Shown here piece by piece: positions 1 through 7,681 of a stretch of DNA of 64,000 nucleotides. The notes under the pieces are model-generated. The model searched no databases. It saw nothing but the letters and a program-made list of their open reading frames with translations, and had not been told where the DNA came from. Each line of letters starts with the position of its first letter. Within the stretch, counting starts at the first letter, position 1. The position numbers were made by a program, and so were the translations under genes. Source of the stretch: Sva-07 sp963715285 (lineage in GTDB: Bacteria > Actinomycetota > Acidimicrobiia > Acidimicrobiales > Ilumatobacteraceae); the NCBI GenBank assembly GCA_963715285.1, contig CAVQRU010000019.1:85847-149846 (forward strand). Direction: 5' to 3'.

Positions 1-287
1 AGACGATGTGGACGAAGCTCAACGCGATCGACGGGGTCACCTGCCTCGAACCGCAGGGAGCGTTCTACGCCTACCCGGATCTGACCGGCCTGCTCGACCG
101 GCCGATCGACGGGGTCACGGCGACCAACACGCTCGAGCTCGCCGACCTCGTGCTCGACAAGGCGAAGGTGGCGTTCGTGCCGGGCGAGGCGTTCGGCCTG
201 GGCGGCTACGGCCGGTTCTCGTTCGCACTCGGCGACGACGACCTCGTCGAGGGCATCGACCGGTTCGCCGCCCTCGTCAACGGCTGA
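1..287 (+). CDS. PLP-dependent aminotransferase, C-terminal end only
   Basis: The last 95 or so residues of a class I/II aminotransferase; the start lies before the window. The segment VPGEAFG followed by GYGRFSFA is the typical C-terminal signature of aspartate/aromatic aminotransferases, where the Arg binds the substrate alpha-carboxylate. The catalytic lysine and the PLP site are outside the window, so substrate cannot be judged. It ends 18 bp before the convergent end of the M19 dipeptidase gene. Family assignment is firm; AspB-like identity is only likely. Confidence 0.85.
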   Translation, partial: TMWTKLNAIDGVTCLEPQGAFYAYPDLTGLLDRPIDGVTATNTLELADLVLDKAKVAFVPGEAFGLGGYGRFSFALGDDDLVEGIDRFAALVNG

Positions 288-304
288 CGCGGCGACGTCG
301 GCGT

Positions 305-1315
305 CTACGAGCCGCACACGGTGCGGATGAGTTCGACGGCGTTCCCGCCGAGCACTCGATCGATCTCGTCGGCACCGAGCCCACGCGCCGCGAGACCAGC
401 CTCGAGGTCGTCGAACTGGCGGTAGTCGGTCAGCACCGGTCGGAAGTTGGCGTCCAGATCGGTGCCGATCGCCACGTGCTCCACACCCACCAGGTCGACC
501 AGCCGCACCACCTCGTCGATGAAGTCGTCGAGTGTCTGCGACACCACACCCGACGGCCAGGCCCCGATCAACCCGCCGGCATCGCTGACGACGCGGGCGT
601 GCTCGTCGGTCAGCAGTCGCGCATGGTTGCCCTGGGGCCCGATGAGGTGGGAGTGGGAGATCATCACGGGGTGGCGCGAGACCGCCACGGCGTCCACGGT
701 CGTGTCGAACGATGCGTGCGCCAGGTCGACGATCATGCCGAGGTCGTTCATGACGGCGACGAGTTCGCGACCGGCTGTCGAGAGCCCGTGATGGAGTGGC
801 GGCTCGGTCTGGAGGTCGCCGTATCGGTTCTGGCGGTAGTGGACGATGGTGATCGACCGGACTCCTCGGGCATGCGCCTCGTGCACGCGTTCGAACGCGT
901 CGGCGTCGGGGCCGTCCTCGACGAAGTCCGCCCCTTCGCAGGTGATCAGCAACCCGGTCCTGCCGGCCCGGTGCAGACGCTCGACGTCGTCAGCACCGGA
1001 AACGATCGTCGCGTCGAGCTTGCGTGCGATGTCGGCGACCGCATCGAGCTGTCGTCGATGGTCGGCGTGGGCCTCCCCCGGGGCGAACTCTCGTGCGGCG
1101 GCAAATCGACTCTCGACGAGCCGGAGGACGCGAAGGTCCGCGACCGTGGCAAAGCTGACCGCCGCCATGCCGGCGTCCTGCGCTCCTCGGAGCCCGGCGA
1201 CTGCGTCGTCGCTTCCGAGGACGGCTCGCGCCGGATCGGAGTCGGGGAGTCCGGCGAGAAAGCACCGGCCGGGGTGAGCGTGAACGTCGACGCGCGGCGA
1301 CCGGGTCCGAGTCAA
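305..1315 (-). CDS. M19 membrane-dipeptidase family zinc hydrolase
   Basis: A 336-residue TIM-barrel metallopeptidase of family M19 (renal dipeptidase type), expected to cleave dipeptides or related amides with two zinc ions. Visible ligands are H12-A-H14 (many family members have HxD here), E127 in TCEGADF, H200 in VDLAHAS, H221 in ISHSH, and the GTDLDAN segment near 284-290. I chose the TTG at 1315 as start: it overlaps the TGA of the upstream RidA-type gene (TTGA), the reading begins ten residues before the first metal motif, and no ATG or GTG gives a better length. The longer frame reading up to 1507 is the antisense-free extension inside the RidA gene and was dropped. Likely cotranscribed and translationally coupled with the RidA gene. 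The true substrate is unknown. Confidence 0.85.
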   Translation of the reverse strand: MTRTRSPRVDVHAHPGRCFLAGLPDSDPARAVLGSDDAVAGLRGAQDAGMAAVSFATVADLRVLRLVESRFAAAREFAPGEAHADHRRQLDAVADIARKLDATIVSGADDVERLHRAGRTGLLITCEGADFVEDGPDADAFERVHEAHARGVRSITIVHYRQNRYGDLQTEPPLHHGLSTAGRELVAVMNDLGMIVDLAHASFDTTVDAVAVSRHPVMISHSHLIGPQGNHARLLTDEHARVVSDAGGLIGAWPSGVVSQTLDDFIDEVVRLVDLVGVEHVAIGTDLDANFRPVLTDYRQFDDLEAGLAARGLGADEIDRVLGGNAVELIRTVCGS

Positions 1316-1794
1316 CGGATCTCCACCTCGCATTCGATCTCGACCGGAATCGAGAAGGGAAGCTCCGCCAGGCCGACTGCGCTGCGGGCATGTGCCCCCA
1401 CCTCGGCACCGAAGACCTCGAAGATCAGATCCGAGCAGCCGTTGATCACGCTCGGCAGGCTCACGAATCCGGGTGCCGCGTTGACCATGCCGAACACACG
1501 GGTCCAACCGGTGATTCGATCGAGGTCGCCGAGCGCCCGCTCGAGCGATCCCAGGATCCCCAGCGCGGTGAGGCGCGCGGCGTGATAGCCCTGTTCGAGG
1601 GTCAGGTCGGCTCCGACCTTGCCGAGCGGTCGGGCGAGGGAACCGTCGGGTTCTTGCGGGCCGTGTCCGGACACCACCGCCCGATGTCCGCGCACGATGA
1701 CCGGACTGAACGGCAGCACCACGCCGGGCGGGGCCGGCATCGGTGGCGGCAGGACGAGTCCCAATTCGAGCAGTCGGTCGGCGATGGCGCTCAT
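1312..1794 (-). CDS. RidA/YjgF/UK114-family protein
   Basis: A 160-residue Rid protein. The C-terminal stretch with HARSAVGLAELPF and PVEIECEVEI matches the conserved Arg and Glu positions of the family; Rid proteins hydrolyse reactive enamine/imine intermediates from PLP enzymes. It belongs to the longer subgroup (about 155 residues) often annotated as RidA-like of unknown substrate. Start ATG at 1794 begins MSAIADRL; another ATG is not needed. Its stop overlaps the TTG start of the dipeptidase gene. It starts 17 bp after the DUF368 gene ends, so all three may be one transcript. Confidence 0.85.
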   Translation of the reverse strand: MSAIADRLLELGLVLPPPMPAPPGVVLPFSPVIVRGHRAVVSGHGPQEPDGSLARPLGKVGADLTLEQGYHAARLTALGILGSLERALGDLDRITGWTRVFGMVNAAPGFVSLPSVINGCSDLIFEVFGAEVGAHARSAVGLAELPFSIPVEIECEVEIR

Positions 1795-1811
1795 CTTCGT
1801 CGACTGTCGGC

Positions 1812-2756
1812 TCAGCCGGCGGCTTCGACAGCCGCTTCGTGCTCGGGCAGCGGTTCGACGTGCACGAATCGCACGGCGAGCAGATCGACGATCACCACGA
1901 CCGCGGCACCGACCACGATGATCAGCAGCGGCACGACGACGTCCTCCCGTGGCAACGTCATCGTCGTGGTGTTGGTGCCGTTCGGCCAGGGCCACAACAC
2001 CCGCGTCGAGCCGAGCATCAGCCCGATCATCGCCGCGAGCACCCACCGGTGGTAACGCTCGAGCAGCCAGTTGAGCAGGGTGGAGAACAAGGCGAGGCCG
2101 ACGACACATCCGAGCATGAACGCGATCAACACCGCGACGTCGCGGTCGTTGACGGCACCGAGCACCTCGGTGTACATGCCGAGCATCACGAGGATGAACG
2201 ACCCGGAGATGCCGGGCAGGATCATGGCGCAGATGGCGATCGCCCCGGCGAGGAAGAAGACCCACCAGGGCTTGGTGACGATCTCGGCCGCGGTGTCGGC
2301 GACCTCGGTGTCGGAGCGCAGGCCGAGCAACAGGAACATCGTGCCACCGATGCCCAGCATCAGCGCGACCGCAACACCGTCGACCTTGTCGAGCATCCGC
2401 AGCGCCACCCAGATCGAGCCGAGGATCAGCCCGAAGAACAACGCCGACATCCTGATCGGCTGTTCGTGGAGCAGCGTCTCGATCACCGAGGACAAGGCGA
2501 TGATCGCAGCGAGGATGCCGGCGAGCAGCGTGAAGAGCCAGATCCATTCGATGCGCTTCAGGGTGCCGACGGCGCCGGCGACGTCACGGGTGAGGAGCTG
2601 CTTGAGTGCGTGGGCCCCTTGGCTGATGTTGCGGATCAGCTGGTCGTAGATGCCGAGTACCAGGGCGACCGTTCCGCCGGAGACACCGGGGACGATGTCG
2701 GCAGAACCCATCGTGAAACCGCGGACGACCTGGGCGACGGGCGTGGGAATTCGCAC
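1812..2756 (-). CDS. DUF368 membrane protein, PopT-like undecaprenyl-phosphate translocase candidate
   Basis: A 314-residue polytopic membrane protein. The N-terminus has the diagnostic DUF368 signature GSADIVPGVSGGT, and a related half-motif LPGISGSFILVMLGMY appears about 170 residues in, giving the internal duplication typical of the family. DUF368 (PopT) and DedA proteins have been shown in other bacteria to recycle undecaprenyl phosphate across the cytoplasmic membrane for wall synthesis; that role is inferred here by family. Eight or so hydrophobic segments are visible. The start is a GTG at 2756, six bases after a TAGCCT hexamer. Confidence 0.88.
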   Translation of the reverse strand: MRIPTPVAQVVRGFTMGSADIVPGVSGGTVALVLGIYDQLIRNISQGAHALKQLLTRDVAGAVGTLKRIEWIWLFTLLAGILAAIIALSSVIETLLHEQPIRMSALFFGLILGSIWVALRMLDKVDGVAVALMLGIGGTMFLLLGLRSDTEVADTAAEIVTKPWWVFFLAGAIAICAMILPGISGSFILVMLGMYTEVLGAVNDRDVAVLIAFMLGCVVGLALFSTLLNWLLERYHRWVLAAMIGLMLGSTRVLWPWPNGTNTTTMTLPREDVVVPLLIIVVGAAVVVIVDLLAVRFVHVEPLPEHEAAVEAAG

Positions 2757-2768
2757 GCAGCGAGGCTA
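2757..2768 (-). promoter_or_regulatory. Leaderless-type promoter of the DUF368 gene
   Basis: Reading the minus strand, TAGCCT (2768-2763) lies six bases before GTG 2756. No ribosome site fits between them. Confidence 0.5.
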
Positions 2769-2819
2769 GCGACACCGCTCCCTCGTCCGCCGTCGCACGC
2801 GGCGATCAGGGATCGACCG

Positions 2820-3821
2820 TCAGGCCGAGCCGAACCACTCGTCGTAGGTGGGCACCGACGTGACGCCCGCACACGCCATGGCGATCAACGGGACGGCCGC
2901 CATCGCTCCGGAGCCTTCGCCGAGGCGCATGTCGAGGTCGAGTAGCGGTCGCTTGCCGAGGCGCTCGAGGAGCTTGCGGTGCCCGGGTTCGGTGGAGCAG
3001 TGCCCGACCATGCAGTGGTCGAGAGCGGCGGGGTTGACCATCACCAGCGGGAGCACGGCAGCGGTCACGACGTAGCCGTCGAGGACCACGGGAATCGAGC
3101 GGTGACGCGCCGCCACGGTCGCGGCCGCGATCGCCACGAGTTCGGAACCGCCCACCTCACGCAGGATCTCGATCGGGTCGGTGATCCCGGCGATCCGGCG
3201 CACCGACTCCTGCACCGCCGATCGCTTGCGGGCGAGGCCGTCGTCATCGACCCCGGTGCCGCGCCCGACCCATGCGGCGGTCTCGCCTCCGGCCAACGAT
3301 GCGGCAATCGCCGCCGACGGCGTGGTGTTGCCGATCCCGATCTCGCCGACCACCAGCAGGTCGCAGTCGAGCGCGTCGACCGCGTCGAATGCGATCCTGA
3401 CGATCTCGTCGAACCGTTCGTCGGAGAGGGCTGCCTCGTATCGGATGTCGCCGGTCGGCCGACCGATGCCGACGTCGATCGCCGACACGCTCGCCCCGGC
3501 GATCTTGGCGAACGCGGCGATCGTTGACCGACCTTGGCGGTACGCGTCGAACAGGGCCTGGGTGATGCCGGTGGGGTACGCGCTCACCTTGGTCGCCGCT
3601 GCGACGCCGTGGTCGGCGGCGAAGATCAGCGCGGCCGGTCGCTCGACGGCGGGGGTGGCGGTGTGCTGCCAACCGGCCACCCAGGCCGCGATCTCGTCGA
3701 GCCAGGCGAGCGCACCGCTCGGTCGCAGCAGGTTGGCGGCTCGTTCGTGCACCGCATCGGCGGCAGCGGGGTCGTGCCCCGGCAGCGGGGCGAGGCGGGC
3801 GCGGAGCAGTTCTGACGGCAT
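2820..3821 (-). CDS. cobT: Nicotinate-nucleotide:dimethylbenzimidazole phosphoribosyltransferase (CobT)
   Basis: A 333-residue CobT, which makes alpha-ribazole phosphate from dimethylbenzimidazole and nicotinate mononucleotide for the lower loop of cobalamin. Seen are AADHGVAAA, VSAYPTGIT and the C-terminal MRLGEGSGA with the catalytic glutamate. Length is normal. It follows cobO by 13 bp on the same strand and is presumably cotranscribed. The pair lies back to back with a B12-riboswitch transport operon, so salvage and remodelling of imported corrinoid is a natural reading. No other cob genes are in the window. Confidence 0.95.
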   Translation of the reverse strand: MPSELLRARLAPLPGHDPAAADAVHERAANLLRPSGALAWLDEIAAWVAGWQHTATPAVERPAALIFAADHGVAAATKVSAYPTGITQALFDAYRQGRSTIAAFAKIAGASVSAIDVGIGRPTGDIRYEAALSDERFDEIVRIAFDAVDALDCDLLVVGEIGIGNTTPSAAIAASLAGGETAAWVGRGTGVDDDGLARKRSAVQESVRRIAGITDPIEILREVGGSELVAIAAATVAARHRSIPVVLDGYVVTAAVLPLVMVNPAALDHCMVGHCSTEPGHRKLLERLGKRPLLDLDMRLGEGSGAMAAVPLIAMACAGVTSVPTYDEWFGSA

Positions 3822-3834
3822 CGCTCGGCGTCGC

Positions 3835-4419
3835 TCAGTAGTCGATGCCGCGCATCGCCCGGATGCCCTGCTGGTAGGCGTGCTTGACCTCGCGCATCTC
3901 GGTGACGGTGTCGGCGATCTCGATCAGCTCGGGAGCGGCATCGCGTCCGGTGATGATCACGTTGACGTGCCGCGGCCGGTTCGAGATCGTCTCGACGATG
4001 TCCGCGACGTCGATCCAGCCGAACGAGGGCAGATACGTCAACTCGTCGAAGATCACCAGTTGGTGCTCGCCGGCCCGTACCAACTCGGCGGCCTTGGCCC
4101 ATCCCTCCGCGGCGTGCGCCCGATCGTTGGTGAGGTCGTCGGAATCCCACGTGAAGCCGTCGCCGAACGCGAACCAGTCGACGCCGAGTTCTCGCCCGAC
4201 CTTCTCCTCGCCGACCTTCCAGTCGCCCGACTTGATGAACTGCACGACGGCGACGTTCCAGCCGCGTGCGACCGCTCGGATCATCATGCCGAATGCCGAG
4301 GAGGACTTGCCCTTGCCGTTGCCGGTGTTGACGACCACGAGCGAGTCGGCGCTGCGCAGTCCGTCCGGGCGGGGATCTTCGGTGGGGACGGTGTCGCCCG
4401 TGGGTTCGTGGTCGGTCAT
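3835..4419 (-). CDS. cobO: Corrinoid adenosyltransferase (CobO/BtuR type)
   Basis: A 194-residue ATP:cob(I)alamin/cobyrinate adenosyltransferase. The P-loop variant GNGKGKSS is at residues 33-40, followed by the family blocks AVVQFIKSGDW, DGFTWDS and IFDELTY. It attaches the 5'-deoxyadenosyl ligand to reduced cobalt. About 20 extra residues precede the core (acidic, low complexity). It heads the cobO-cobT operon and is divergent from the riboswitch-controlled btu genes; its own promoter region shares the roughly 30-bp gap before the riboswitch promoter. Confidence 0.95.
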   Translation of the reverse strand: MTDHEPTGDTVPTEDPRPDGLRSADSLVVVNTGNGKGKSSSAFGMMIRAVARGWNVAVVQFIKSGDWKVGEEKVGRELGVDWFAFGDGFTWDSDDLTNDRAHAAEGWAKAAELVRAGEHQLVIFDELTYLPSFGWIDVADIVETISNRPRHVNVIITGRDAAPELIEIADTVTEMREVKHAYQQGIRAMRGIDY

Positions 4420-4447
4420 GGGATTGGGGAGCGTACGCAGGCATCAC

Positions 4448-4453
4448 TACGAT
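4448..4453 (+). promoter_or_regulatory. Probable -10 of the cobalamin-riboswitch transcript
   Basis: TACGAT at this position would start transcription near 4460, right at the beginning of the riboswitch aptamer. No clear -35 is seen. Confidence 0.4.
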
Positions 4454-4457
4454 GTCG

Positions 4458-4600
4458 AACTGTCGCAGACGCAGCGAAGTCCGGTGAGAACCCGGCGCTG
4501 TCCCGCAACGGTGGTCTCCCGACGACGCAGCGATGTGTCCGAGGGGAGCGAGCCCGGTCGCCTGCCCTGTGACGCGACCATCACCCTCGAGGCAAGGGAC
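4458..4600 (+). promoter_or_regulatory. Cobalamin (adenosylcobalamin-type) riboswitch
   Basis: The leader of btuF shows the ordered conserved blocks of the B12 riboswitch: GAAGTCCGGTGAGAACCC, then GCTGTCCCGCAACGGT, then the B12-box-like GAGCCCGGTCGCCTGCC around 4550-4566. It precedes a cobalamin-type ABC importer, as expected. Binding of cobalamin should shut off btuF expression. The exact 5' and 3' borders are estimated from the blocks. Confidence 0.93.
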
Positions 4601-4637
4601 GGCTCGCCGGTCGGTCTCCGGCCTGCACCCATCTTGT

Positions 4638-4655
4638 CCTCCAACTCCTTGGAGG
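4638..4655 (+). promoter_or_regulatory. btuF: Shine-Dalgarno-sequestering hairpin of btuF
   Basis: CCTCCAA (4638-4644) and TTGGAGG (4649-4655) form a perfect 7-bp stem with a CTCC loop. The 3' arm contains GGAGG, the ribosome site five bases before ATG 4661. This is the expected expression platform of a translation-controlling riboswitch: when formed it hides the ribosome site. Confidence 0.8.
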
Positions 4656-4660
4656 CATCC

Positions 4661-5614
4661 ATGAACACCCACCCCCGTCGGTTCCGCCGACGTCTGGTCG
4701 GCGCCGTCGTCGGGCTCGCTCTCGTCACCGCCGCGTGCGGATCCGACGACTCCGCCGGGGACAACCCGTCGGCGACATCCTCGCCATCGGTCGCCGACGC
4801 AACGATCCCCGCTGACGCGACGATCCCCGCTGACGACGTCGAGCTCCGGGTCGTGTCGCTGAGTCCGACCCACACCGAGATGATGTTCGCGATCGGCGCG
4901 GGCGATCAGCTGGTCGCCGTCGACGAGTTCTCCGACTACCCCGCCGAGGCGCAGGAGTTGCCGAACGATCTGTCCGCCTTCGACAACAACGTCGAGGCGA
5001 TCGCCGCCTACGAACCCGATCTCGTCCTGATCGGGGGCGACTTCAACGGCCTCGGGCCGCAGCTCGACACGCTCGGCATCGGCTGGTGGGACGGCCCGGC
5101 CGCGACGACGATCGACGATGCGTACCGACAGATCGAGGAGCTCGGCGACGCGACCGGCCACGAGGCCGAGGCCGCCGCGCTCGTCGCGACGATGCAGGAC
5201 GACATCGCCGACATCGTTGCGACCACCCCGGTCCCCCCGGAGCCGTTGACGATCTTCCACGAACTCGACGACACCCTGTTCAGCCTCGACTCGACCACGC
5301 TGTTCGGGGAGCTGTACTCGCTGCTCGGTCTCCGGAACATCGCCGACTCCGTCGAGGGTGATTCCGGCGGGTACCCGCAGCTCAGCGCAGAGTTCGTCGT
5401 GTCGGCCGACCCCGACATCATCTTCCTCGCGGACACCAAGTGCTGCGGGCAGTCGCTCGACACGGTCGCCGCTCGTCCGGGCTGGGGCGACCTCACGGCC
5501 GTCCAGGACGGCAATGTCGTGGAACTCGACGACGACGTGGCGTCGCGATGGGGCCCGCGCATCGTCGAGTTCCTGCAGTCGGTGTCCGACGCCGTCGCGG
5601 GAGCGAACGGCTGA
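4661..5614 (+). CDS. btuF: Cobalamin/corrinoid ABC transporter substrate-binding lipoprotein
   Basis: A 317-residue class III solute-binding protein. A basic N-terminus and hydrophobic segment end in the lipobox VTAAC with Cys26, so it is a lipoprotein on the outer face of the membrane. A short Asp/Ala-rich linker contains a duplicated ATIPAD hexapeptide. The folded part starts at RVVSLSPTHTEMMFAIGAGDQ, typical of BtuF/FepB proteins. Start ATG 4661 is fixed by GGAGG at 4651-4655 and by the signal peptide. The cobalamin riboswitch upstream points to corrinoid rather than siderophore as ligand. Its TGA overlaps the ATG of btuC. Confidence 0.9.
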   Translation: MNTHPRRFRRRLVGAVVGLALVTAACGSDDSAGDNPSATSSPSVADATIPADATIPADDVELRVVSLSPTHTEMMFAIGAGDQLVAVDEFSDYPAEAQELPNDLSAFDNNVEAIAAYEPDLVLIGGDFNGLGPQLDTLGIGWWDGPAATTIDDAYRQIEELGDATGHEAEAAALVATMQDDIADIVATTPVPPEPLTIFHELDDTLFSLDSTTLFGELYSLLGLRNIADSVEGDSGGYPQLSAEFVVSADPDIIFLADTKCCGQSLDTVAARPGWGDLTAVQDGNVVELDDDVASRWGPRIVEFLQSVSDAVAGANG

Positions 5615-6717
5615 TGGTCGCCGCGCCCGCCGACGTGACGGCGGTGGACGCCGTCGCGTCGCGGGCGCGCGTCACGTGGTCCGGCAACGGCCGGTGGTAC
5701 CTCGCCGGGGCGCTGGTCCTGCTCGCGTCCGTCGTCGTCGGCGCATCGATCGGGCCGGCCGGGCCGGCGTCGTGGCGGGTGCCGCTCGCCCTGCTCGACC
5801 ACCTGCCGTTGATCGCCGTCGACTCCGGGGTGTCGGAGGCCGAGTGGAACATCGTGTGGCGGATCCGGATGCCGCGGGTGATCCTCGCGGCGCTCGTCGG
5901 TGGCATGTTGTCCGTCGCCGGCGCGAGCTACCAGGGGGTGTTCCGGAACCCGCTCGTCGACCCGTATCTCCTCGGTGCTGCTGCCGGGGCCGGTCTCGGC
6001 GCCACGTTGGCACTCACCACTGGGCGCGCCGCCACCATGTCGTGGCCGGTCGATCCGGTGCCGACGTCGGCGTTCGTGGTCGCGGTGCTGACGGTCGGGC
6101 TGACCTACCTGGTCGGGGCCTCGTTCCGCGGCTCGCCCACCGGTTCGAGCCAGAGTGGCGTGACGCTGGTGCTCGCCGGTGTCGCCGTCGTCGCGTTCGT
6201 GACCGCGGTCCAGACGTTCATCCTGCAACGCAACCAGGACGTGGTGCGCGAGGTGTTCCAGTGGATCCTGGGTCGTCTCTCCGGAGCGACCTGGGCCGAC
6301 ATCCGGCTGATCCTGCCGTACGTGACGCTCAGTTGCGTGGTGCTGATGCTCCACCGGCGGCACCTCGACGTCCTGCGTGTGGGCGACGACGAGGCCGCGG
6401 CGCTCGGGGTGTCGGTTCGACGGACCCGGCTCGTGATCGTGATCGCCGCCACCCTCGGGACCGCTGCGGTCGTGTCGGTGAGCGGGCTGATCGCGTTCGT
6501 CGGTCTCGTGATCCCCCACGCGATCCGTCTCGTCGCGGGCGCCGGGTATCGGCGGCTGATCCCGCTGTCGTTGCTGTTCGGCGCCGCGTTCCTGATCCTC
6601 GCCGACATCCCCGGACGGATGCTCTCCAGCCCGGCCGAGACGCCGATCGGCGTGGTCACCGCGTTCCTCGGCGCGCCGTTCTTCATCTACCTGTTGCGCA
6701 CCCGTCGGATCGTGTGA
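5614..6717 (+). CDS. btuC: Cobalamin-type ABC transporter permease (FecCD/BtuC family)
   Basis: A 367-residue BtuC/FecCD permease with about ten membrane segments. Recognisable blocks are RMPRVILAALVGGMLSVAG near residue 85, the QGVFRNPLVDPYLLG segment, and GLIAFVGLVIPHAIRL in the second half, where the coupling loop to the ATPase lies. The ATG at 5614 overlaps the btuF stop by one base (TGATG), consistent with coupled translation. The long N-terminal extension of about 35 residues is not unusual in actinobacteria. Confidence 0.92.
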   Translation: MVAAPADVTAVDAVASRARVTWSGNGRWYLAGALVLLASVVVGASIGPAGPASWRVPLALLDHLPLIAVDSGVSEAEWNIVWRIRMPRVILAALVGGMLSVAGASYQGVFRNPLVDPYLLGAAAGAGLGATLALTTGRAATMSWPVDPVPTSAFVVAVLTVGLTYLVGASFRGSPTGSSQSGVTLVLAGVAVVAFVTAVQTFILQRNQDVVREVFQWILGRLSGATWADIRLILPYVTLSCVVLMLHRRHLDVLRVGDDEAAALGVSVRRTRLVIVIAATLGTAAVVSVSGLIAFVGLVIPHAIRLVAGAGYRRLIPLSLLFGAAFLILADIPGRMLSSPAETPIGVVTAFLGAPFFIYLLRTRRIV

Positions 6718-7505
6718 TGAGCACACTGGAGCTCCGCCAGGTCAGCGTGTCGTACGGCAAGCGCATCGCACTCGCTCCGCTGAGTGACCGCATCGAGTCG
6801 GGGGAGTGGGTCGGCGTCATCGGACCCAACGGTGCCGGCAAGTCGTCGCTGCTGCGGGCCGCCGCCGGCCTGATCCCGGCGTCGGGGACGATCTGTGTCG
6901 ACGGTGCGCCGCTCGCGGCGATGACCGACCGGGAGCGGGCGAGCCGGGTCGCCTACGTCGCGCAGAGCCCGCTGATCCCCGACGACATGACGGCGTTCGA
7001 CTACGTGCTGCTCGGTCGGACCCCGTACGTGGGCTACTTCGGGACCGAGTCGTCACACGACCGCGACGTGGTCACCGACGTGATCGACCGCCTGCGGCTC
7101 GGCCCGTTCGCCGACCGGATGCTCGGGGCGATGAGCGGCGGGGAGCGTCAACGGGTCGTGATCGCCCGCGCGGTGGCGCAGGAGGCCCCGGTGCTGCTGC
7201 TCGACGAGCCGACGTCGGCGCTCGACATCGGCCACCAACAGCAGGCGCTCGAACTGGTGACCGAACTCCGTGAGCAGCAGGCGATCACCGTGCTCTCGGC
7301 GATGCACGACCTCACACTGGCAGGCACCTACACCGACCGGCTGCTGCTGCTCGACGGCGGTGCGATGGTGGCGTCCGGTTCGGCGGAGGAGGTGCTGACG
7401 GCCGACCGACTCGGCGAGGTGTTCCACGTCTGCGTCACCGTCGACGTCGACCCCGACGACGGCACCGTCATCGTCGTCCCCCGTCGCGGCTTCCCCGCCC
7501 CCTGA
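6717..7505 (+). CDS. btuD: Cobalamin-type ABC transporter ATP-binding protein
   Basis: A 262-residue ATPase with Walker A GPNGAGKSS, signature MSGGERQRV, Walker B VLLLDEPTSALD and a switch histidine in SAMHDLTL. These are the order and spacing of FecE/BtuD proteins. It powers import with btuF and btuC. ATG 6717 overlaps the btuC stop (TGATGA). It closes the operon; the repeat region at 7511-7662 follows directly. Confidence 0.92.
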   Translation: MSTLELRQVSVSYGKRIALAPLSDRIESGEWVGVIGPNGAGKSSLLRAAAGLIPASGTICVDGAPLAAMTDRERASRVAYVAQSPLIPDDMTAFDYVLLGRTPYVGYFGTESSHDRDVVTDVIDRLRLGPFADRMLGAMSGGERQRVVIARAVAQEAPVLLLDEPTSALDIGHQQQALELVTELREQQAITVLSAMHDLTLAGTYTDRLLLLDGGAMVASGSAEEVLTADRLGEVFHVCVTVDVDPDDGTVIVVPRRGFPAP

Positions 7506-7510
7506 CCGTC

Positions 7511-7662
7511 CCAACCCGTTTGCGTTGCACTTTGGGTGGGCCGCCCCACAGAAACGTCGACCCGAACGTGGGTGGGCTGCCGCTGGACCGCGCCAAACCG
7601 TTTGTGTGCGGATCTGGGTGGGCCGCTCCACAGAAACGTCGACGCAAACGGGGGGTGGGCTG
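7511..7662. repeat. Two imperfect ~70-bp direct repeats with inverted outer ends
   Basis: Copy 1 spans about 7511-7579 and copy 2 about 7593-7662, an 82-bp period (83 at the end because of one inserted base). Shared blocks are CCAAMCCGTTTG at the start, GGGTGGGCCGC, CCACAGAAACGTCGAC in the middle and GGTGGGCTG at the end. The left outer CCCGTTTGCGT (7516-7526) is the exact reverse complement of ACGCAAACGGG near 7642-7652. The stretch has no convincing coding capacity and fills the gap between btuD and the aldolase gene. It may be a REP/MITE-like element; this is inference. Confidence 0.75.
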
Positions 7663-7669
7663 GTGGGTT

Positions 7670-7675
7670 TACGCT
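7670..7675 (+). promoter_or_regulatory. -10 hexamer of the aldolase gene
   Basis: TACGCT, six bases before ATG 7682. The GGAGGG between them is too close to the ATG to serve as a normal ribosome site. Confidence 0.5.
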
Positions 7676-7681
7676 GGAGGG

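Noticed and set aside
1743..2945. Long open frames opposite or across real genes (for example 1743-2945 +, 19072-20295 +, 35254-37431 -, 37116-39560 -)
   Set aside because: They have Arg/Ala/Pro/Asp-rich nonsense composition, lie over well-supported genes and follow from the extreme GC bias that removes stop codons.
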